From positions 124,001-188,000 of the forward strand of contig OW203725.1 of assembly GCA_934045075.1 (NCBI GenBank): a stretch of DNA of 64,000 nucleotides, read 5' to 3'. Both the position numbers and the translations under genes were made by a program. Of the stretch, positions 35,001-45,870 are shown piece by piece. Position 1 is the stretch's first letter. The number at the start of each line of letters is the position of its first letter. A model generated the notes under the pieces. It was not told the origin of the DNA. It worked only from the letters and a program-made list of their open reading frames with translations, and did not search any database. This DNA comes from Yponomeuta sedellus (taxonomy: Eukaryota; Arthropoda; Insecta; Lepidoptera; Yponomeutidae).

Positions 35001-38000
35001 TCGACTATATTGAAGCCCATACCGTGATTAAATCGTTTAAAAAGCTAAAGCTTAAAAAAACTGAGGACTTATGGGGTATGTCAGTAACAGTAGTTAGCTC
35101 AGTAATCGATACCCTAGCACCCCATTTAGCCAAAATCTTTAACAAATGTTTAGATGAGGGTATATTCCCTGATCTAATGAAATATAGTAGGCTCGTTCCT
35201 TTATTTAAAAGCGGTGATAAGCAAGATCCCACAAATTTCAGACCAGTCTCTGTTCTACCCGTTTTGAGTAAAATATTCGAGAAGATAGTTCTAGGTCAGC
35301 TGCTTACACATTTCAATGACTATCAACTTCTCCATGGTCAGCAATTCGGCTTTACGCAAGGGCGCTCTACAACGGACGCCGGCGTCATGTTAGTTAAACA
35401 TATATTTAGTGCATGGGAAGAGCGCAAGGATGCTATAGGCGTATTCTGTGACTTGTCGAAAGCATTTGATTGCGTTGACCATAAAACACTTCTCTTAAAA
35501 TTAAAGCACTATGGTATAAACGGGAATAGCCTAAAACTTATAACATCATATTTAGAAGGGAGAGTTCAAAGAGCTGATATAAATAGAACTAAATCTTCAG
35601 GGTCAGAGGTCAGGATAGGAGTGCCACAGGGATCGATTTTGGGGCCGTTCCTCTTCCTCGTATATGTAAATGATTTGCCGTTCATGGTTCAAAATATGTC
35701 AGAGACAGTATTATTTGCAGATGACACGTCTCTTATTTTTAAAATTAAGAGACAAGAAAATGACCTTGACAATACAAATAATGCTCTCTCTCGGGTACTA
35801 AATTGGTTTACTTCTAATAACTTATTGTTAAATTCAAAAAAGACGAAATGTATAAAGTTCACTCTTCCAAATGTCAAAACGGTAGACAGCAATCTTTTAC
35901 TGGGGAATGACAAATTAGACCTTGTGAATGAAACTGTATTCCTAGGTATCACAATTGATGCAAAGCTTCAATGGGGTCCTCATATAGAAAAATTAGCAAA
36001 TAGGCTTAGTTCAGCAGCATATGCAGTCAAAAGAATTAGGGAACTAACTGACGTCGCAACTGCTAGGCTTGTTTATTTTAGTTACTTCCATAGTCTTATG
36101 TCCTATGGCATACTACTGTGGGGACGGGCAGCAGACATTGAGACCATCTTCGTCTTGCAGAAGAGAGCGATCAGATTCATTTATAGGCTGGGTAGTAGAG
36201 ATTCGTTAAGAGATTTCTTTAAAGAAACTAACATCCTGACAGTTGCCAGTCAGTATATATATGAAAACATTATGTACGTTAGGAAAAATATCAGTAACTT
36301 TAAAACTTTAGGTAGCCAACACAATGTAAATACTAGAAATAAACATAAACTTTTGTTCCCACTATTTAGGCTGGCAAAGGTTAATACATCCTTCATGGGG
36401 CATTGTATACGCTTCTATAATAAAATCCCTGAAGATATATTAAGCTTGCCTGAATCGCGGTTCAAAAAATATGTTAAGCACACTTTGTGCCAAAAGGGCT
36501 ACTATAACATAAAGGATTATTTAGATGACAATGAGGTCTGGAATGAAAGCCAGTACAATGTATGAGTTCTATGTTCAAAATAATTATTTAAACTATGTTA
36601 ATTAAGGACTTTTGAAAAGACTAAGTTAGGAGTTTTTTTGTCCATTTTTTCTCCTAAATGATCTAGATTTTGAAATGGACACCTAGTTTGAATTGTAACG
36701 TTCATTAAGCCGCAGTTTCTGTGCTACTTTGAATAAAACCTTTTCATTTCATTTCATATTGCTTTTCAAAATACTCTTCTTAACATTTGAAAATTTTTTC
36801 ATGCGATCGAAGCATTTTTTAAACCAGGAGGATTATACTATTTTTATTTCTAATGCACTAACCCGTGCTAAGAAGAAATTTAAAAACCTATTTAGAGGCT
36901 AAAAATTTCACCCATGCCGGGGTTCGAACCCGCAACCTCTGGCTATCCCGAATTCCGAAAAAAATGAAAATAGTATAATCATGTGGGTACAGTGATATCG
37001 TTCCGATGTACAACCTAACTGCAAAGTAGGTAGTCGGGGCTGTAAGTAATACAATTTGCTTAAGTCAGATGTCGCTGCCTGTACGTAATACAGAGAATAG
37101 TGTAAAGAGGTTCGAAATTTCACTGATGCCGGTGAGTCGCCCATTGGCTTAATTGGTAGAGCGCTGGCACGGATAGCCAGAGGTTGCGGGTTCGAATCCC
37201 GGCATGGGTGAAATTTTTAGCCTCTAAATAGGTTTTTAAATTTGTTCCTTAGCGCGGGTTAGTGCATTTAAAATAAAAATAGTATAATCTTCTAATAGTT
37301 TGGTAATAATAATCTTCTAATATTTTTAGCCTCTAAATAGGTTTTTATATTAGAAGATTATTATTTCGCTCAAAATTGGTCAAAATATCTAAAGGAAACA
37401 AAACAGACAAGGAGTTAAACACAAATGTACATCTGGATACAGGCTTCACCAGTTCTATAACTGCCTGCCTGAATTACAATTAATAATAATAAACATAATG
37501 CATTGGACTAAGAGTATATTTTAAAACGCGCTTACGTTTTGTTTATTAGCCGATAACCTTATATGGCGAAGTGGCAACCGGCCGCACGACAATCTTCTAC
37601 TGCCCTTGATTGTGGGGGAGGGACGGGGGACGGGACGGATTGATGTATTTTATAAGAAAATCTAATAAAATAAATCAATAGACCGACGTTTCTACAAAAA
37701 GAAGTGGAATCCCACCAAAAACTTTTTGTAAAAACTAGTCAAGTCTCGATGGAGCTGCACGTTTATCTCTAAAAAGTAATCCAGATAAAGTCGTGCCAAG
37801 TCTAATGTTCCTTACTGCGATTTCTTTATAATTATAGTTAAAGTTTGTGACTTGGCCGTTGAAGGGTACTCAAGGGTAAACTTTGTCTGGATTTCTTTAC
37901 TTTTTAGAGATAAACGAGGAGCTTTATCGAGACTTGGCTAGTTTTTACAGAATGTTTTTGGTGGGTACAAATAGTTCCGATTAGCTAGAAGGGCAAAACT

Positions 38001-38585
38001 TTTAATGTGCCCCATGTATAATGAAACCTAATTTATTAATATAATTTAAATTATGTTTCTTCCATGCAATAAAGGGCACGTCCGAAAACCGGGCGTCGGA
38101 TCTTGTGCGATTTTGCCCACAGAGTTCCTCGTTTTTCTTAAAGCGTACGTTAACGGCGTCCGGCCGGCCGTCCCACAGAGAAGGCGACGAGCGAGAACAA
38201 CACGCGCGAGCAGTGGGGGCTGATCCTGGAGATCTGCGACCGCGCGGGCACGGCGGGCGGCGCGGGCGCGCGCGACTGCCTGCGCGCCGTGCTGCGGCGG
38301 CTGGGCCACGCCGACCCGCACGTGGCGCTGCAGGCCGCCACGCTGCTGGACGCCGCCGTCAGCAACTGCGGCCGCGCGCTGCTGCTCGAGGTGGCGTCGC
38401 GCGACTTCGAGGCCGAGTTCCGCCGCGTGCTGGCGCGCGCGCAGCCCGCCGTGGCCGAGCGCCTGCGCCAGCTGCTGCGCAAGTGGGCCGAGGGCGAGTT
38501 CAAGGACGACCCGCAGCTCGACCTCATCCCCGCGCTGCACGCGCGCCTGCGCCGCGAGGCCGAGCCCGACTCGGCGCCGCCCGCG

Positions 38586-38641
<56 letters not shown>

Positions 38642-41600
38642 GGCCGAGCGCCGCGAGCAGGACGAGCTGGCGCGCGCCATCGCGCTGTCGCTGCGCGAGG
38701 CGGGCGGCTCCTCCCCCGCGCCCGCCGCCCCCGCGCCGCTGTACCCGCGAGTGGACGCGGCGCCGGCGGCGGCGGCCCGCCCGGTGCGCGCGCTCTACGA
38801 CTTCGAGGCCGCCGAGGACAACGAGCTGACGTTTCTAGCGGGCGAGTTAGGTGCGTGTGTTCTCATCAAAAGTAATGGCTGGTCGATCGTTTGCCGTCGC
38901 TCACTTTTCGCTCGTCCCCCGCAGTGCACGTGACGGACGCCAGCGATCCCAACTGGTGGAAAGGCTACAACGCGCGCGGCGAAGGCCTGTTCCCAGCTAA
39001 TTTCGTCACGTCGGATCTGAGCGAGCCGCAACCGAGTGAGTACACGAACTTCAAAAATATTTGCTTTTTAGTCATTTTGTTAAATCCCACAAATATCAGT
39101 TCATCTCGAAACTTTCAATTTTTTTCAATTAAAACAATATAAAACTAAGATTCCAAATCTATCGAAAATGACAAACCCGCTCGAAATTTCCTTTGACGCT
39201 AGTAGCGTTTACCTTGCCGCGCTTGGCTAGGAGACTAGGGTAGAATAATAAGCTGAAAATTGGTTAGTCCCCTACACCAGTTAGGTTGGATCAGTTCACG
39301 CTGCCGATAGTTACTTCCCTAGGCTGTAGTGTCGACTCGATAGCGACGTAGAAGGCCGGCGCCGATCCCTCCGGGAAGCCACATCAGGGCTAGACGAAGA
39401 AGAAGAAGAAGCTAGTCCGGACTTTTCAAAGGGGACCTTGAACCCTGGAATCGATGTCCAGCATTTAAATCCCCTTCATCTGGCCATCGTCGCAACGCTC
39501 TGTGCATCGCCACCCAAACCGGAAAGCACCAGAAAGGGGTTTGAAAGTGGCGGTACACTAAAATGGGCAGAACGGTGGATGACGCACATGCAAAGCCTAA
39601 ATATGAATAAATATTTACACAATGAACAGAAATGTGTAGGAACACACATATAATCTAGTCATACCTAAATAAAAACAGATAATTGTTCACACTTATACAA
39701 AAGCGAGGGCAAAGGGTCGCAGACGAGAAAATATTAGTATTATAATAATACTGATGAAAAATGGCCGCTATAGCGGTTGCAGAGTGGCGGCGTAGCAGAG
39801 CGCACACCCAACTCCTTCCGTGGTCAAATTTTCAATGCGCTGTGAGAGCCGAGATGAACGAGTGAAAAAAATGGCTGAATGAACGTATTGAATGAGTGAT
39901 CGCCACGGGTAATCAGTCATTCAAAGATAGCCCAAATAATAGCCAAGAACGAGTAAATTGGGAAAATAAAATAAAAATATTAACTTTGTGAAACTAAAAG
40001 ATGTGAAAATTATTATTTTTTAAAGAAATAACGCTACAGCCTCGCTGTACCACCAGGAAAATCTTTGTATCTGGTGTGGCCTAGAACAAAAACTTGACGA
40101 GACTCCTCAGGCGCCGACCGATTTTCTATAGAACATTTTTCTGTCATCACTCCATTGTTTCTACAGCCAATAGGACTAATAAATAATGAAGAGTAATCTG
40201 GCTATATTTCCTAATCTTTAGTTTAGCCGCAGCGTGAGCAGATGCTAGATAGGATTTTTTAGTACAGTTGCTCAAAAAGTGGCGTATTGCAGGGACGTAT
40301 AGCGTGCGGGATGGGGGCTATTACACACTCGTGCTTTTTGTTACCTGTACTGCACTCGTGCCTTTTCTTTCCCAACTGTCAAAATAATGTCAAATTTAGA
40401 AAAAAAAAACCATGAAGTTTTTAATAAAAAAAAAAACATACAAGTTTTTATGAGTTACTAATTTGTTTCAATATCAGATTGAATGATTTGATTGAATGAG
40501 TTAAGTTAGGTTTCATTTCATCTCATTAAATTTCATATCAATAAAAAAAATCTACTGAAGACTTGACTTGCCTACTAGAATGGGTGAAGAAAAAAAATAT
40601 CTGCTTATATTTTTTACGGTTGGCGCCTTTATTCAAATATTTTTTCTTTATTAAATTGCTTATTTTTTTCGCAACTGTATTAGAAATAGTCGTTCAGTAC
40701 ACGTGCGAAACCGTCATTGCAACTTGTTCCGACTGTCAACCCTCGCCTTCGGCTGCGCCTCGGCTCGGGTAGACATTTGTTGGAACTCTTTGCAATGACA
40801 GCTTTTCCGCACTTGTAATGAAATAGTTCATTACACAACTGGGTGGTAATACAAAGAAAGGCCGAGATCGCAGAAGTTTGCGGCCCGAGCTGCAAGTGAG
40901 GGACGTAAATATGCGATCGAGAGCTTTCTTTATTACCTCCCGTGTTGTGTACATCTTTTTATGTCTACACTTGGCCAGAAAGCGGCTTCTGGACGGGACG
41001 GGAAACGGGAGCTGCAAGCTCGGGCCGCAAACTTCTGCGATCTCGGCCTTTCTTTGTATCACCACCCTATTTGTGTAATGTACTAATATTAGTATCTTAG
41101 AAATCAATTATTGCCTTTAGGTTTTGCATGAATATTCATACGCCCAATGGGTAGAACATAGAATGATCATTAAGAAATATATTTAAGACCTGTATTTAAC
41201 ACTTTTTACCTATGTTCATGAATAAACAATTCTGATTCTGATTCTAGGTTTTTGTTTCCTAAACCGGAATTGCAAAATAAAATGTCAACCTAAAATGTAA
41301 TGCGCAATAAAAAAACATTGGCCTATTTTCGAACGTAACTAGAATAGAGCACAAACTCATGCCTAATTCATACGAAAGCTACGCAGGTACCTATGTCGCT
41401 CGGCGCAATTGAGTTCCGTATTGTGCTCGCAGAGAGCGAGGCGCGCGGCGGCGGCGGAAAGAGCGTGCAGTTCTCCGAGGCGGAGGCGGGGGCGGGGGCG
41501 GAGGAGGAGGCAGACGGCGCCGAGCTGGACGGCGCCGTGCTGGACGCGGCGCTGGCGGCGCTGCACGAGGCGGACCCCGAGGCGGCGGCGGGGGGGGCGG

Positions 41601-41824
41601 GGGCGGAGGCGGGGCTGGCGCGGCTGGAGGCGCGCGCCGCCGCCATGGCGCCGCGCGTGGACGCGGCGCTGCAGCGCGCCGACCGCCGGCACGCGCGCCT
41701 CACGCAGCTCAGCGCCGAGCTGGTGGACGCGCTCAACCTGTACCACGAGCTGATGCGCGCGCCGCCCCCCCCGCCGCCGCCGCACGCCTTCTACCCGCCG
41801 CCGCCCGCCGCCGCGCGCTACTAG
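32057..41824 (+). CDS. Stam: STAM, ESCRT-0 signal-transducing adaptor (four exons, complete)
   Basis: Exons 32057-32099, 38179-38850, 38925-39035 and 41433-41824 join in phase to 405 codons plus stop. The start is in a perfect Kozak context (GCCGCCATGG). STAM pairs with HRS on endosomes, binds ubiquitinated cargo and hands it to ESCRT-I. Seen: N-terminal MGIFGNSSPFDEDV and a VHS domain (EKATSENNTREQWGLILEIC, HADPHVALQAATLLDAAVSN) to ~residue 150; a pure alanine run of ~23 residues coded by GCC/GCG; a UIM (ELARAIALSLREAG); an SH3 domain (ALYDFEAAEDNELTFLAGEL, NWWKGYNARGEGLFPANFV) split by intron 2; then KSVQF and a helical HRS-binding part (LTQLSAELVDALNLYHELM), ending in a Pro/Ala tail. Exons are extremely GC-rich, introns AT-rich. 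Intron 1 (6 kb) holds Jockey, CR1-type and SINE insertions. Identity rests on close match to the known insect protein order. Confidence 0.95.
32330..33008 (+). pseudogene. Jockey-type LINE RT remnant in STAM intron 1
   Basis: Reading across several frames gives the C-terminal half of a Jockey RT: KISSWLHKWKIKASPNKS, then TFTLRQGNCPPV, YLGMHLD, LLIYKTIIKPVWMYGIQLWG and KTVKEEILAALAKY. Many stops and frameshifts; the palm with the catalytic Asp pair is missing. It lies in sense orientation in the intron. Confidence 0.8.
33009..34297. other. Intron DNA, no gene; LINE 3'-tail-like end at ~33325-33372
   Basis: GAGCGAGGCCTATGTCCAG followed by TGGACTACTATGGGA resembles the 3' end typical of lepidopteran RTE-type LINEs, but no coding part of such an element is next to it. 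The rest shows nothing recognisable. Confidence 0.4.
34313..34488. mobile_element. SINE snap-back dimer with 15-bp target duplication
   Basis: Positions 34311-34361 are the exact reverse complement of 34392-34442 (51 bases), separated by a 30-base loop that contains tRNA-like sequence. The right half runs on into a normal SINE 3' end (CCTTAGCACGGGTTAGTGCA and A-rich tail). The 15-mer AAGAATATAGACTTT flanks the whole unit (34298-34312, 34489-34503), so the inverted structure entered as one insertion. Same family as 12079 and 36831. Confidence 0.92.
34504..34951. other. AT-rich intron DNA, no gene seen
   Basis: Very AT-rich with a duplicated block (ACAAAACATGAAT at 34681 and 34760). The 5' border of the following truncated LINE falls somewhere in its right part. 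Confidence 0.45.
34952..36565 (+). pseudogene. 5'-truncated CR1-type LINE, intact RT reading frame
   Basis: The frame of 537 codons is unbroken and begins inside the element, before the RT fingers; the endonuclease is missing. Seen: NFRPVSVLPVLSKIFEKIV, QQFGFTQGRSTTD, FCDLSKAFDCVDH, GVPQGSILGPFLFLVYVND, VLFADDTSLIF, FLGITIDAKLQWGPHI and the C-terminal RFYNKIPEDI. After the stop about 190 bases of 3' UTR end in a short TTTCA repeat (36740-36755), the usual tail of this LINE group. It sits in STAM intron 1, in sense. The ATG used here is incidental. The same family is present as a C-terminal fragment at 59105. Undamaged RT suggests a fairly recent insertion. Confidence 0.85.
36831..37293 (+). 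mobile_element. SINE copies in inverted arrangement
   Basis: A partial SINE on the - strand (36831-36957) ends within the tRNA-like part. A short A-rich tail piece follows, then a full-length copy on the + strand from about 36983 (ATGTGGGTACAGTG) to 37293. The forward copy has A-box (GCTTAATTGGTAGAGCG) and B-box (GGTTCGAATCC) at about 37146-37198 and ends AATAGTATAATC. Another tail fragment is repeated at 37325-37353. Confidence 0.85.
37711..37965. mobile_element. MITE with ~85-bp inverted ends
   Basis: The left end CCCACCAAAAACTTTTTGTA and the complement of the right end (CCCACCAAAAACATTCTGTA) stay alike through GTTTATCTCTAAAAAGTAA. The 255-bp element is non-coding. No clear target duplication. 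It lies in STAM intron 1 about 210 bases before exon 2. Confidence 0.85.
39036..40690. other. STAM intron 3, left part; possible RTE tail near 39330-39412
   Basis: GAAGGCCGGCGCCGATCC followed by a run of AGA triplets (39395-39410) resembles the 3' end of lepidopteran RTE LINEs. No coding part is attached. The remainder shows no gene or named repeat. Confidence 0.4.
40691..40828. mobile_element. Imperfect inverted-repeat element (MITE-like)
   Basis: Inverted ends TGCGAAACCGTCATTGCAA and TTGCAATGACAGCTTTTCCG enclose a GC-rich middle (CCTCGCCTTCGGCTGCGCC). It abuts the foldback that follows. Confidence 0.6.
40829..41080. mobile_element. Foldback element with ~63-bp arms
   Basis: CATTACACAA at 40829 opens an arm that continues through AAAGAAAGGCCGAGATCGCA and GTTTGCGGCCCGAGC (to 40891). 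The complement lies at 41018-41080, with a few changes near the outer end. No coding sequence lies between. Confidence 0.85.
41216..41247 (+). repeat. LINE 3' tail fragment
   Basis: AATAAA followed by three copies of a CTGATT-type hexamer looks like the extreme 3' end of a lepidopteran CR1/Jockey LINE; nothing upstream is recognisable. Confidence 0.35.
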
Positions 41825-41922
41825 CCCCCCTCCCCTTGTCGTGTACATAACTGCTCCGAGTGTCTATAAAACATATATTGAAACTGTTTCTATACGGATT
41901 TATGCTCATTTATTACATTTTT

Positions 41923-42434
41923 AGGGTTCCGTACCTCAAAAGGAAAAAACGGAACCCTTATAGGATCACTTTGTTGTCCGTCCGTCCGTCCGTCTGTCAT
42001 GACCCTTTTTCTCAGGAACGCGTAGAGGTATGAAGCTGAAATTTATATCAATTACTCAGGTCTACTGTCCCTTGAAGCTGTGAAAAAATCAAACTTCTAA
42101 GCCAACGCAATCAAAAGATACAACCGTTTATGCCGCAAATTTTCGACACTTGCAAGGGAATCAAAACCTACAGGGTGCTTCCCGTGAACTCAGAATCTTG
42201 AAATTTGGTACGAAGCAACGTCTTATAGCATAGATAAAGGAAAAATTACGAAAACCATAAATTTTTAGTTACATCACATAATATATTTTTTTTAAATAAT
42301 TTTAAACTTACTACCCATTTCCTCATAAACGCGTAGAAGTATTAAATTGAAATTCATACCAAATACTCAGGTCTATAATACAGGTTTGTACGGAACCCTC
42401 GGTGCGCGAGTCTGACTCGCACTTGGCCGGTTTT
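41923..42434. repeat. Lepidoptera-wide interspersed repeat (AGGGTTCCGTACC type)
   Basis: It starts AGGGTTCCGTACCTCAAAA, carries a GTCC tetramer run (about 41976-41996) and ends GTCTGACTCGCACTTGGCCG. I recognise both ends from many moth genomic sequences; its transposition mode is not evident from this copy. Confidence 0.7.
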
Positions 42435-42507
42435 ACTTTTACAGGTTCCGTGGTCTCGGATGACCACGGCACCTGTAAAAGTGCCGAAACGTTGTAAAAA
42501 TGTAATA

Positions 42508-42946
42508 TATATATTTTGCATCTACTTAATGAGATGATTTATACAGCGCCCAGTGGCATCCTCACCCACACCAGATGGGTGAAGGGACCACTCCGACGCT
42601 GCCGTGCCTGGGACATGGTTTTATAGATGGTGTAGGCTTGCCCAGCCTATACCACCCTGACAGCTTAGTCGGCCTAGCCCACAGGAAAGACTAGTCAATA
42701 CGTGCGGAGCCAAACAAGCCGCGGGTTTCCTCACGATGTTTTCCTTCACCGTTAGCGTGTGGTATTGCGACTACAAATTCGCAAATGTACGTAACTTTGA
42801 AATTAAACAAAGTCATTGGTACATGCCCGCAGTCGGGATCGAACCTGGGGCTCTCGCTTGCCAGTCTATGGTTCTACCCACTGAGCTACCACCGCTATCA
42901 TTGAGCACCATGTGCTCAATGTGCACCACGTGAGCAGCACGCTATC
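42508..42946 (-). mobile_element. tRNA-derived SINE with 12-bp target duplication
   Basis: On the - strand a tRNA-like head with A-box (GGTAGCTCAGTGGGTAGAA) and B-box (GGTTCGATCCC) lies at about 42830-42900, followed by a ~300-base body and an AT-repeat tail. AAAAATGTAATA flanks the element (42496-42507 and 42947-42958). The head is not a usable tRNA gene because it runs directly into the SINE body. Confidence 0.85.
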
Positions 42947-43544
42947 AAAAATGTAATAAACGAGCATGAATCCGTATAAAAACAGTTTTAATTATGTCAA
43001 GTGCTCGTGTTAACCTTAGAAAATACTAAAACATATATTATTAAAATTATTTTATTGTGACCTCCAAGTAAAACGTTGGCCCGAATAAATTTGTTTTTTT
43101 TAGTTCCATACCGTTGAATAAACGGAACCCCTTATCGAAGGCGCCCCGGTGGCATTAGAAATATCGTTTTCTCAAACATGCTCGGAAATGTTTGTGTTAT
43201 TACCATGAAATAAAGCCACAAAGTTTCTCTTTTATGGCTCCCGCCTCACTTTACTGGCCTAAGCCAGTAAAGTAAGTATGAAAATCCATTACCGTCCGCT
43301 GCTCTAACTTTTTAAATTACTTACTAAAATTAAACTGAGCAAGGAAAAATTACATACAGCCAACCACCTACTAAGTTCTGTAAGAATACTTGCAAGATTA
43401 AAAAAAAACAATCTATGGTATTGGTTTTTGTGCGGTTAAACATGGTGCTCAAATATGTGTATTTAAAAAATAAAAAAGGCGGCAAACTAAACAACTTTTT
43501 TCTGCTTGTTTTTTCTGATAATTATTTCATCGAAAATATTGAAA

Positions 43545-43685
43545 ATGAGTTCTAGTGACGAGAGTGATGCGGAACTTATGGACTGTACTCCGCCTAATTT
43601 GAGAAATGAAGCAAAATTAGCTATGGAGAACCTGTTACCGGCTAAAAGTAAAGAAAAATACATTTTTACGTTATTTTTTTCCTAA
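43545..43685 (+). other. Small ORF resembling an N-terminal recombinase fragment
   Basis: 46 codons from an ATG in good context: an acidic start (MSSSDESDAELMD) and then AMENLLPAKSKEKY, a phrase that I associate with the N-terminus of Crypton-like tyrosine recombinases in insects. After KEKY the similarity stops, either because of a truncation or because AAA|GTAAAG acts as a splice donor. No catalytic part is nearby. Confidence 0.35.
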
Positions 43686-43770
43686 TAAACTATTATTTCT
43701 TAATTACCTAGTAATTATTTTAATATTAATATTTCCTCGCATTGTTTGAGAAAAGCATTATACAATCCTC

Positions 43771-44105
43771 GGCCGGAACAGGGATTGCAGGACTCTTTCT
43801 AGACGGCCTCGTCTACGACTCGGCCGTCTATCCCAAACTCGTCCAGCAATCCCTTACTTCTCGGCCTCTGCAGTAATGTACTATTTTCAGCGGCTAGCCC
43901 TAGGAGTTGTTTTTGTTTAATATTTTTCGGAGTATGAAATTTTGTCGGGAACGAAATGTTTGCGACTTGCTCTGCTCGACTCTGGCGCCGAGGTAGCACC
44001 GACATTAACATGAGGTGTCAGGAACATTAGCCTCCGACACAAGCGTTCTTTGTTAATTCTTAAAATGACAGAACTTGATAAACGCCTTAAATTTTTCATT
44101 ATCAA
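43771..44105 (-). other. Unrecognised protein-like stretch in two frames
   Basis: Two overlapping - strand frames look coding in composition: one contains FLTPHVNVGATSAPESS, the other FPTKFHTPKNIKQKQLLGL and LLDEFGIDGRVVDEAV. They may be one protein broken by a frameshift. I do not recognise the family. Confidence 0.25.
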
Positions 44106-44718
44106 TGTAGCAAAGTAAACTTTCTGAGTTTAAAAGAAGGAGGAAGTTAAATTAGTGGTACACGTGGACTAGGCCAATTAAGTCCGTACCTACAGTAGAG
44201 ACAAATGAAAGAGTTTTTTGATCACAGAGAAAAGATATATTAACTACGAAAAATACGTAGAACTAGGCTAAACAGATACATTGAAGCGTTAGTTAAATTT
44301 GAAAGATATGAACGATTATGCGGAGAATATACAGGTTTTGGTTACGCAACCACAATCTATGAACGTTACAGGCAGTTGTACAGTCGCGTGCACTAACATA
44401 TAAACATCTTAGAACCTTGTCACATTAACCTCTTGTAGCCTGATGTGTGAAGATTGGCTATTTTGATTTTGTCAAGGTACTGAAGTTCACACATTAGTGC
44501 TCGTGACATCATCTGCACATTTTGGTAATACGATGGCACGAGTCGCGTTTTGTAGCGCTAATAGGTACGTGTATTTCTGAATTTCACAATGTTTGGTACT
44601 GGAAAGTCGCGACATTTGACATGCGACAACGCGCGACTAGTGTCGTCTTATGTACACTACCTATGGTATGATGTATGTATGACTAGAAACTGACAGTTTG
44701 TAGGATTTCGTAGAGGCC
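44106..44718. other. No gene seen
   Basis: Non-coding DNA without repeats that I could assign. Confidence 0.45.
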
Positions 44719-45026
44719 GAGTGCTTAGTGCGGGTTTTTTAACTACTCGGTCGCGTTAACGTAAACTCATATTTCTATGGCATCGAGGAAGCTCCACCTA
44801 GCGACAAGTATGGAAATTAAAATTGCTGGAGTGCGAGTTGTAATGGTTTACGTTGAGAAGTGAACACGTTTACCAGCCAAAACACGAATAAACGCGAGTG
44901 CGAGTTGTACTGTGACAGCGTTTTGCCAGTTCGAACGGTTAACTTACTCATACTCACTACTCAATGCTCGATTAACGCGGTAGTAAAGTTATTAGATTGG
45001 ATCTGTCAAACTCTCACTAAGCACTC
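44719..45026 (+). mobile_element. MITE, same family as 15379-15685
   Basis: Single copy of ~308 bp with ends GAGTGCTTAGTGCGGGTTTT and CACTAAGCACTC. Internal sequence is more than 90% like the 15.4-kb copy by eye. Confidence 0.85.
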
Positions 45027-45284
45027 TGGTTTTATTTTAGCTTTAAAAATCGAAATATTCGGCCAGGCTCGAAATTTCTTCTATTTTCGCCGTTTCGTCA
45101 TAAAATATTGTGGGTGTAGGAAAACAATTTATCTATTTAGGGATCCTTTTGCGAACTAAGCTTTATAGCGCAAATGGCGCTTAGGTGCCTTACGAGAGCG
45201 GTTTGTTATTAGATGACAAAGATGTCTGGATTTAAAGATAATTATAGTTATATTTTAAAACTGTCCGTCGCGGAGGGTGTGTCA

Positions 45285-45650
45285 AACCGGACACAATCGA
45301 GCGAGTTCCAGCCTACCTGCCTTTCGTGAGAGGAGTGACTGACAAAATTGGGAGTATTTTGAAACGCGCCTCAATCAGAACCATCTACAAGCCGCCAAGA
45401 AAGATACATCAATTCATGCGAAGTGTCACAGGATTCCCTTACAAGAGGCAGGAGTATACAAGTTGACTGTGAATGTGGTTCCTCGTACATTGGTCAAACC
45501 AAGCGTACCATAGCTGAGCGGGTGAAGGAACATATCGCGATATGCTAAACATAAGCGCTCTGGTAGATCTGCAGTCAACGAGCATATACTTAGCGGTACC
45601 AACCACTTTATACGTTTCGATAAAGTTAAAGATCCGCCGGCATCCAAATT
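45285..45650 (+). pseudogene. Penelope-like element, GIY-YIG endonuclease fragment
   Basis: Across two frames the strand reads VPAYLPFVRGVTDKIGSILK, TIYKPPRKIHQFMRS, then GVYK, DCECGSSYIGQTKRTIAERV, KEHI and SAVNEHILSGTNHFIRFDKV. This is the linker and GIY-YIG nuclease at the C-terminus of Penelope-type reverse transcriptases; the YIG of the second motif is intact but GIY is GVY, as is common in the family. Frameshifts near 45464 and 45545 and loss of the RT show that it is dead. The family end follows from about 45800, with the GCCGAAACGTCGG motif. Confidence 0.85.
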
Positions 45651-45870
45651 TTAATAGAGATAGTAATCCAAAATTTAATAGAGATTGTTAACTTATATAA
45701 AATAATTGGTTTGCCTATTTTAACACGTAACTTCATAATTAATTTTTGTAATTATTGCCGAGGGTAGTAAACTAACCGTTAATGCTTTCTAAAAGACGCC
45801 TGTCACCTCAGTCATCCGAGACCACGGCACCTGAAAAAGCGCCGAAACGTCGGAAAATTGTAAAAATGTA

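Larger units (their letters stand above)
41870..42990. mobile_element. Penelope-like terminal sequences in inverted arrangement, with insertions
   Basis: The left arm at 41881-41920 (AAACTGTTTCTATACGGATT, then TATGCTCATTTATTACATTT) is the complement of the right arm at 42946-42990. The same right-arm sequence also follows the GIY-YIG fragment at 46080, which ties these ends to that Penelope-like family. A hairpin at 42437-42477 (CCGTGGTC/GACCACGG) is followed by GCCGAAACGT. Between the arms lie a common lepidopteran repeat (41923-42434) and a SINE (42508-42946). The left arm begins within 60 bases of the STAM stop codon, so it may supply STAM 3' UTR. Confidence 0.6.

Noticed and set aside
37134..37208. 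Possible tRNA gene (+ strand)
   Set aside because: Same SINE family as at 12.1 kb.
38046..38680. Long Arg/Ala/Ser-rich frames antisense to STAM exon 2
   Set aside because: They arise because GC-rich exon DNA lacks stop codons on all frames; the sense frame has the VHS, UIM and SH3 domains.
38105..38875. A second, Arg-rich + strand frame over STAM exon 2
   Set aside because: Low-complexity shadow of the real frame; no domain, and it ignores the splice sites that fit STAM.
40736..41107. 123-codon - strand frame
   Set aside because: Crosses two inverted-repeat elements; the open frame is incidental.
41363..41848. Arg-rich antisense frames over STAM exon 4
   Set aside because: Compositional shadows; the + strand frame continues STAM in phase.
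42455..42480. Functional hammerhead ribozyme
   Set aside because: The CUGAUGA core is changed and four extra bases separate it from the stem; only a degenerate trace can be claimed.
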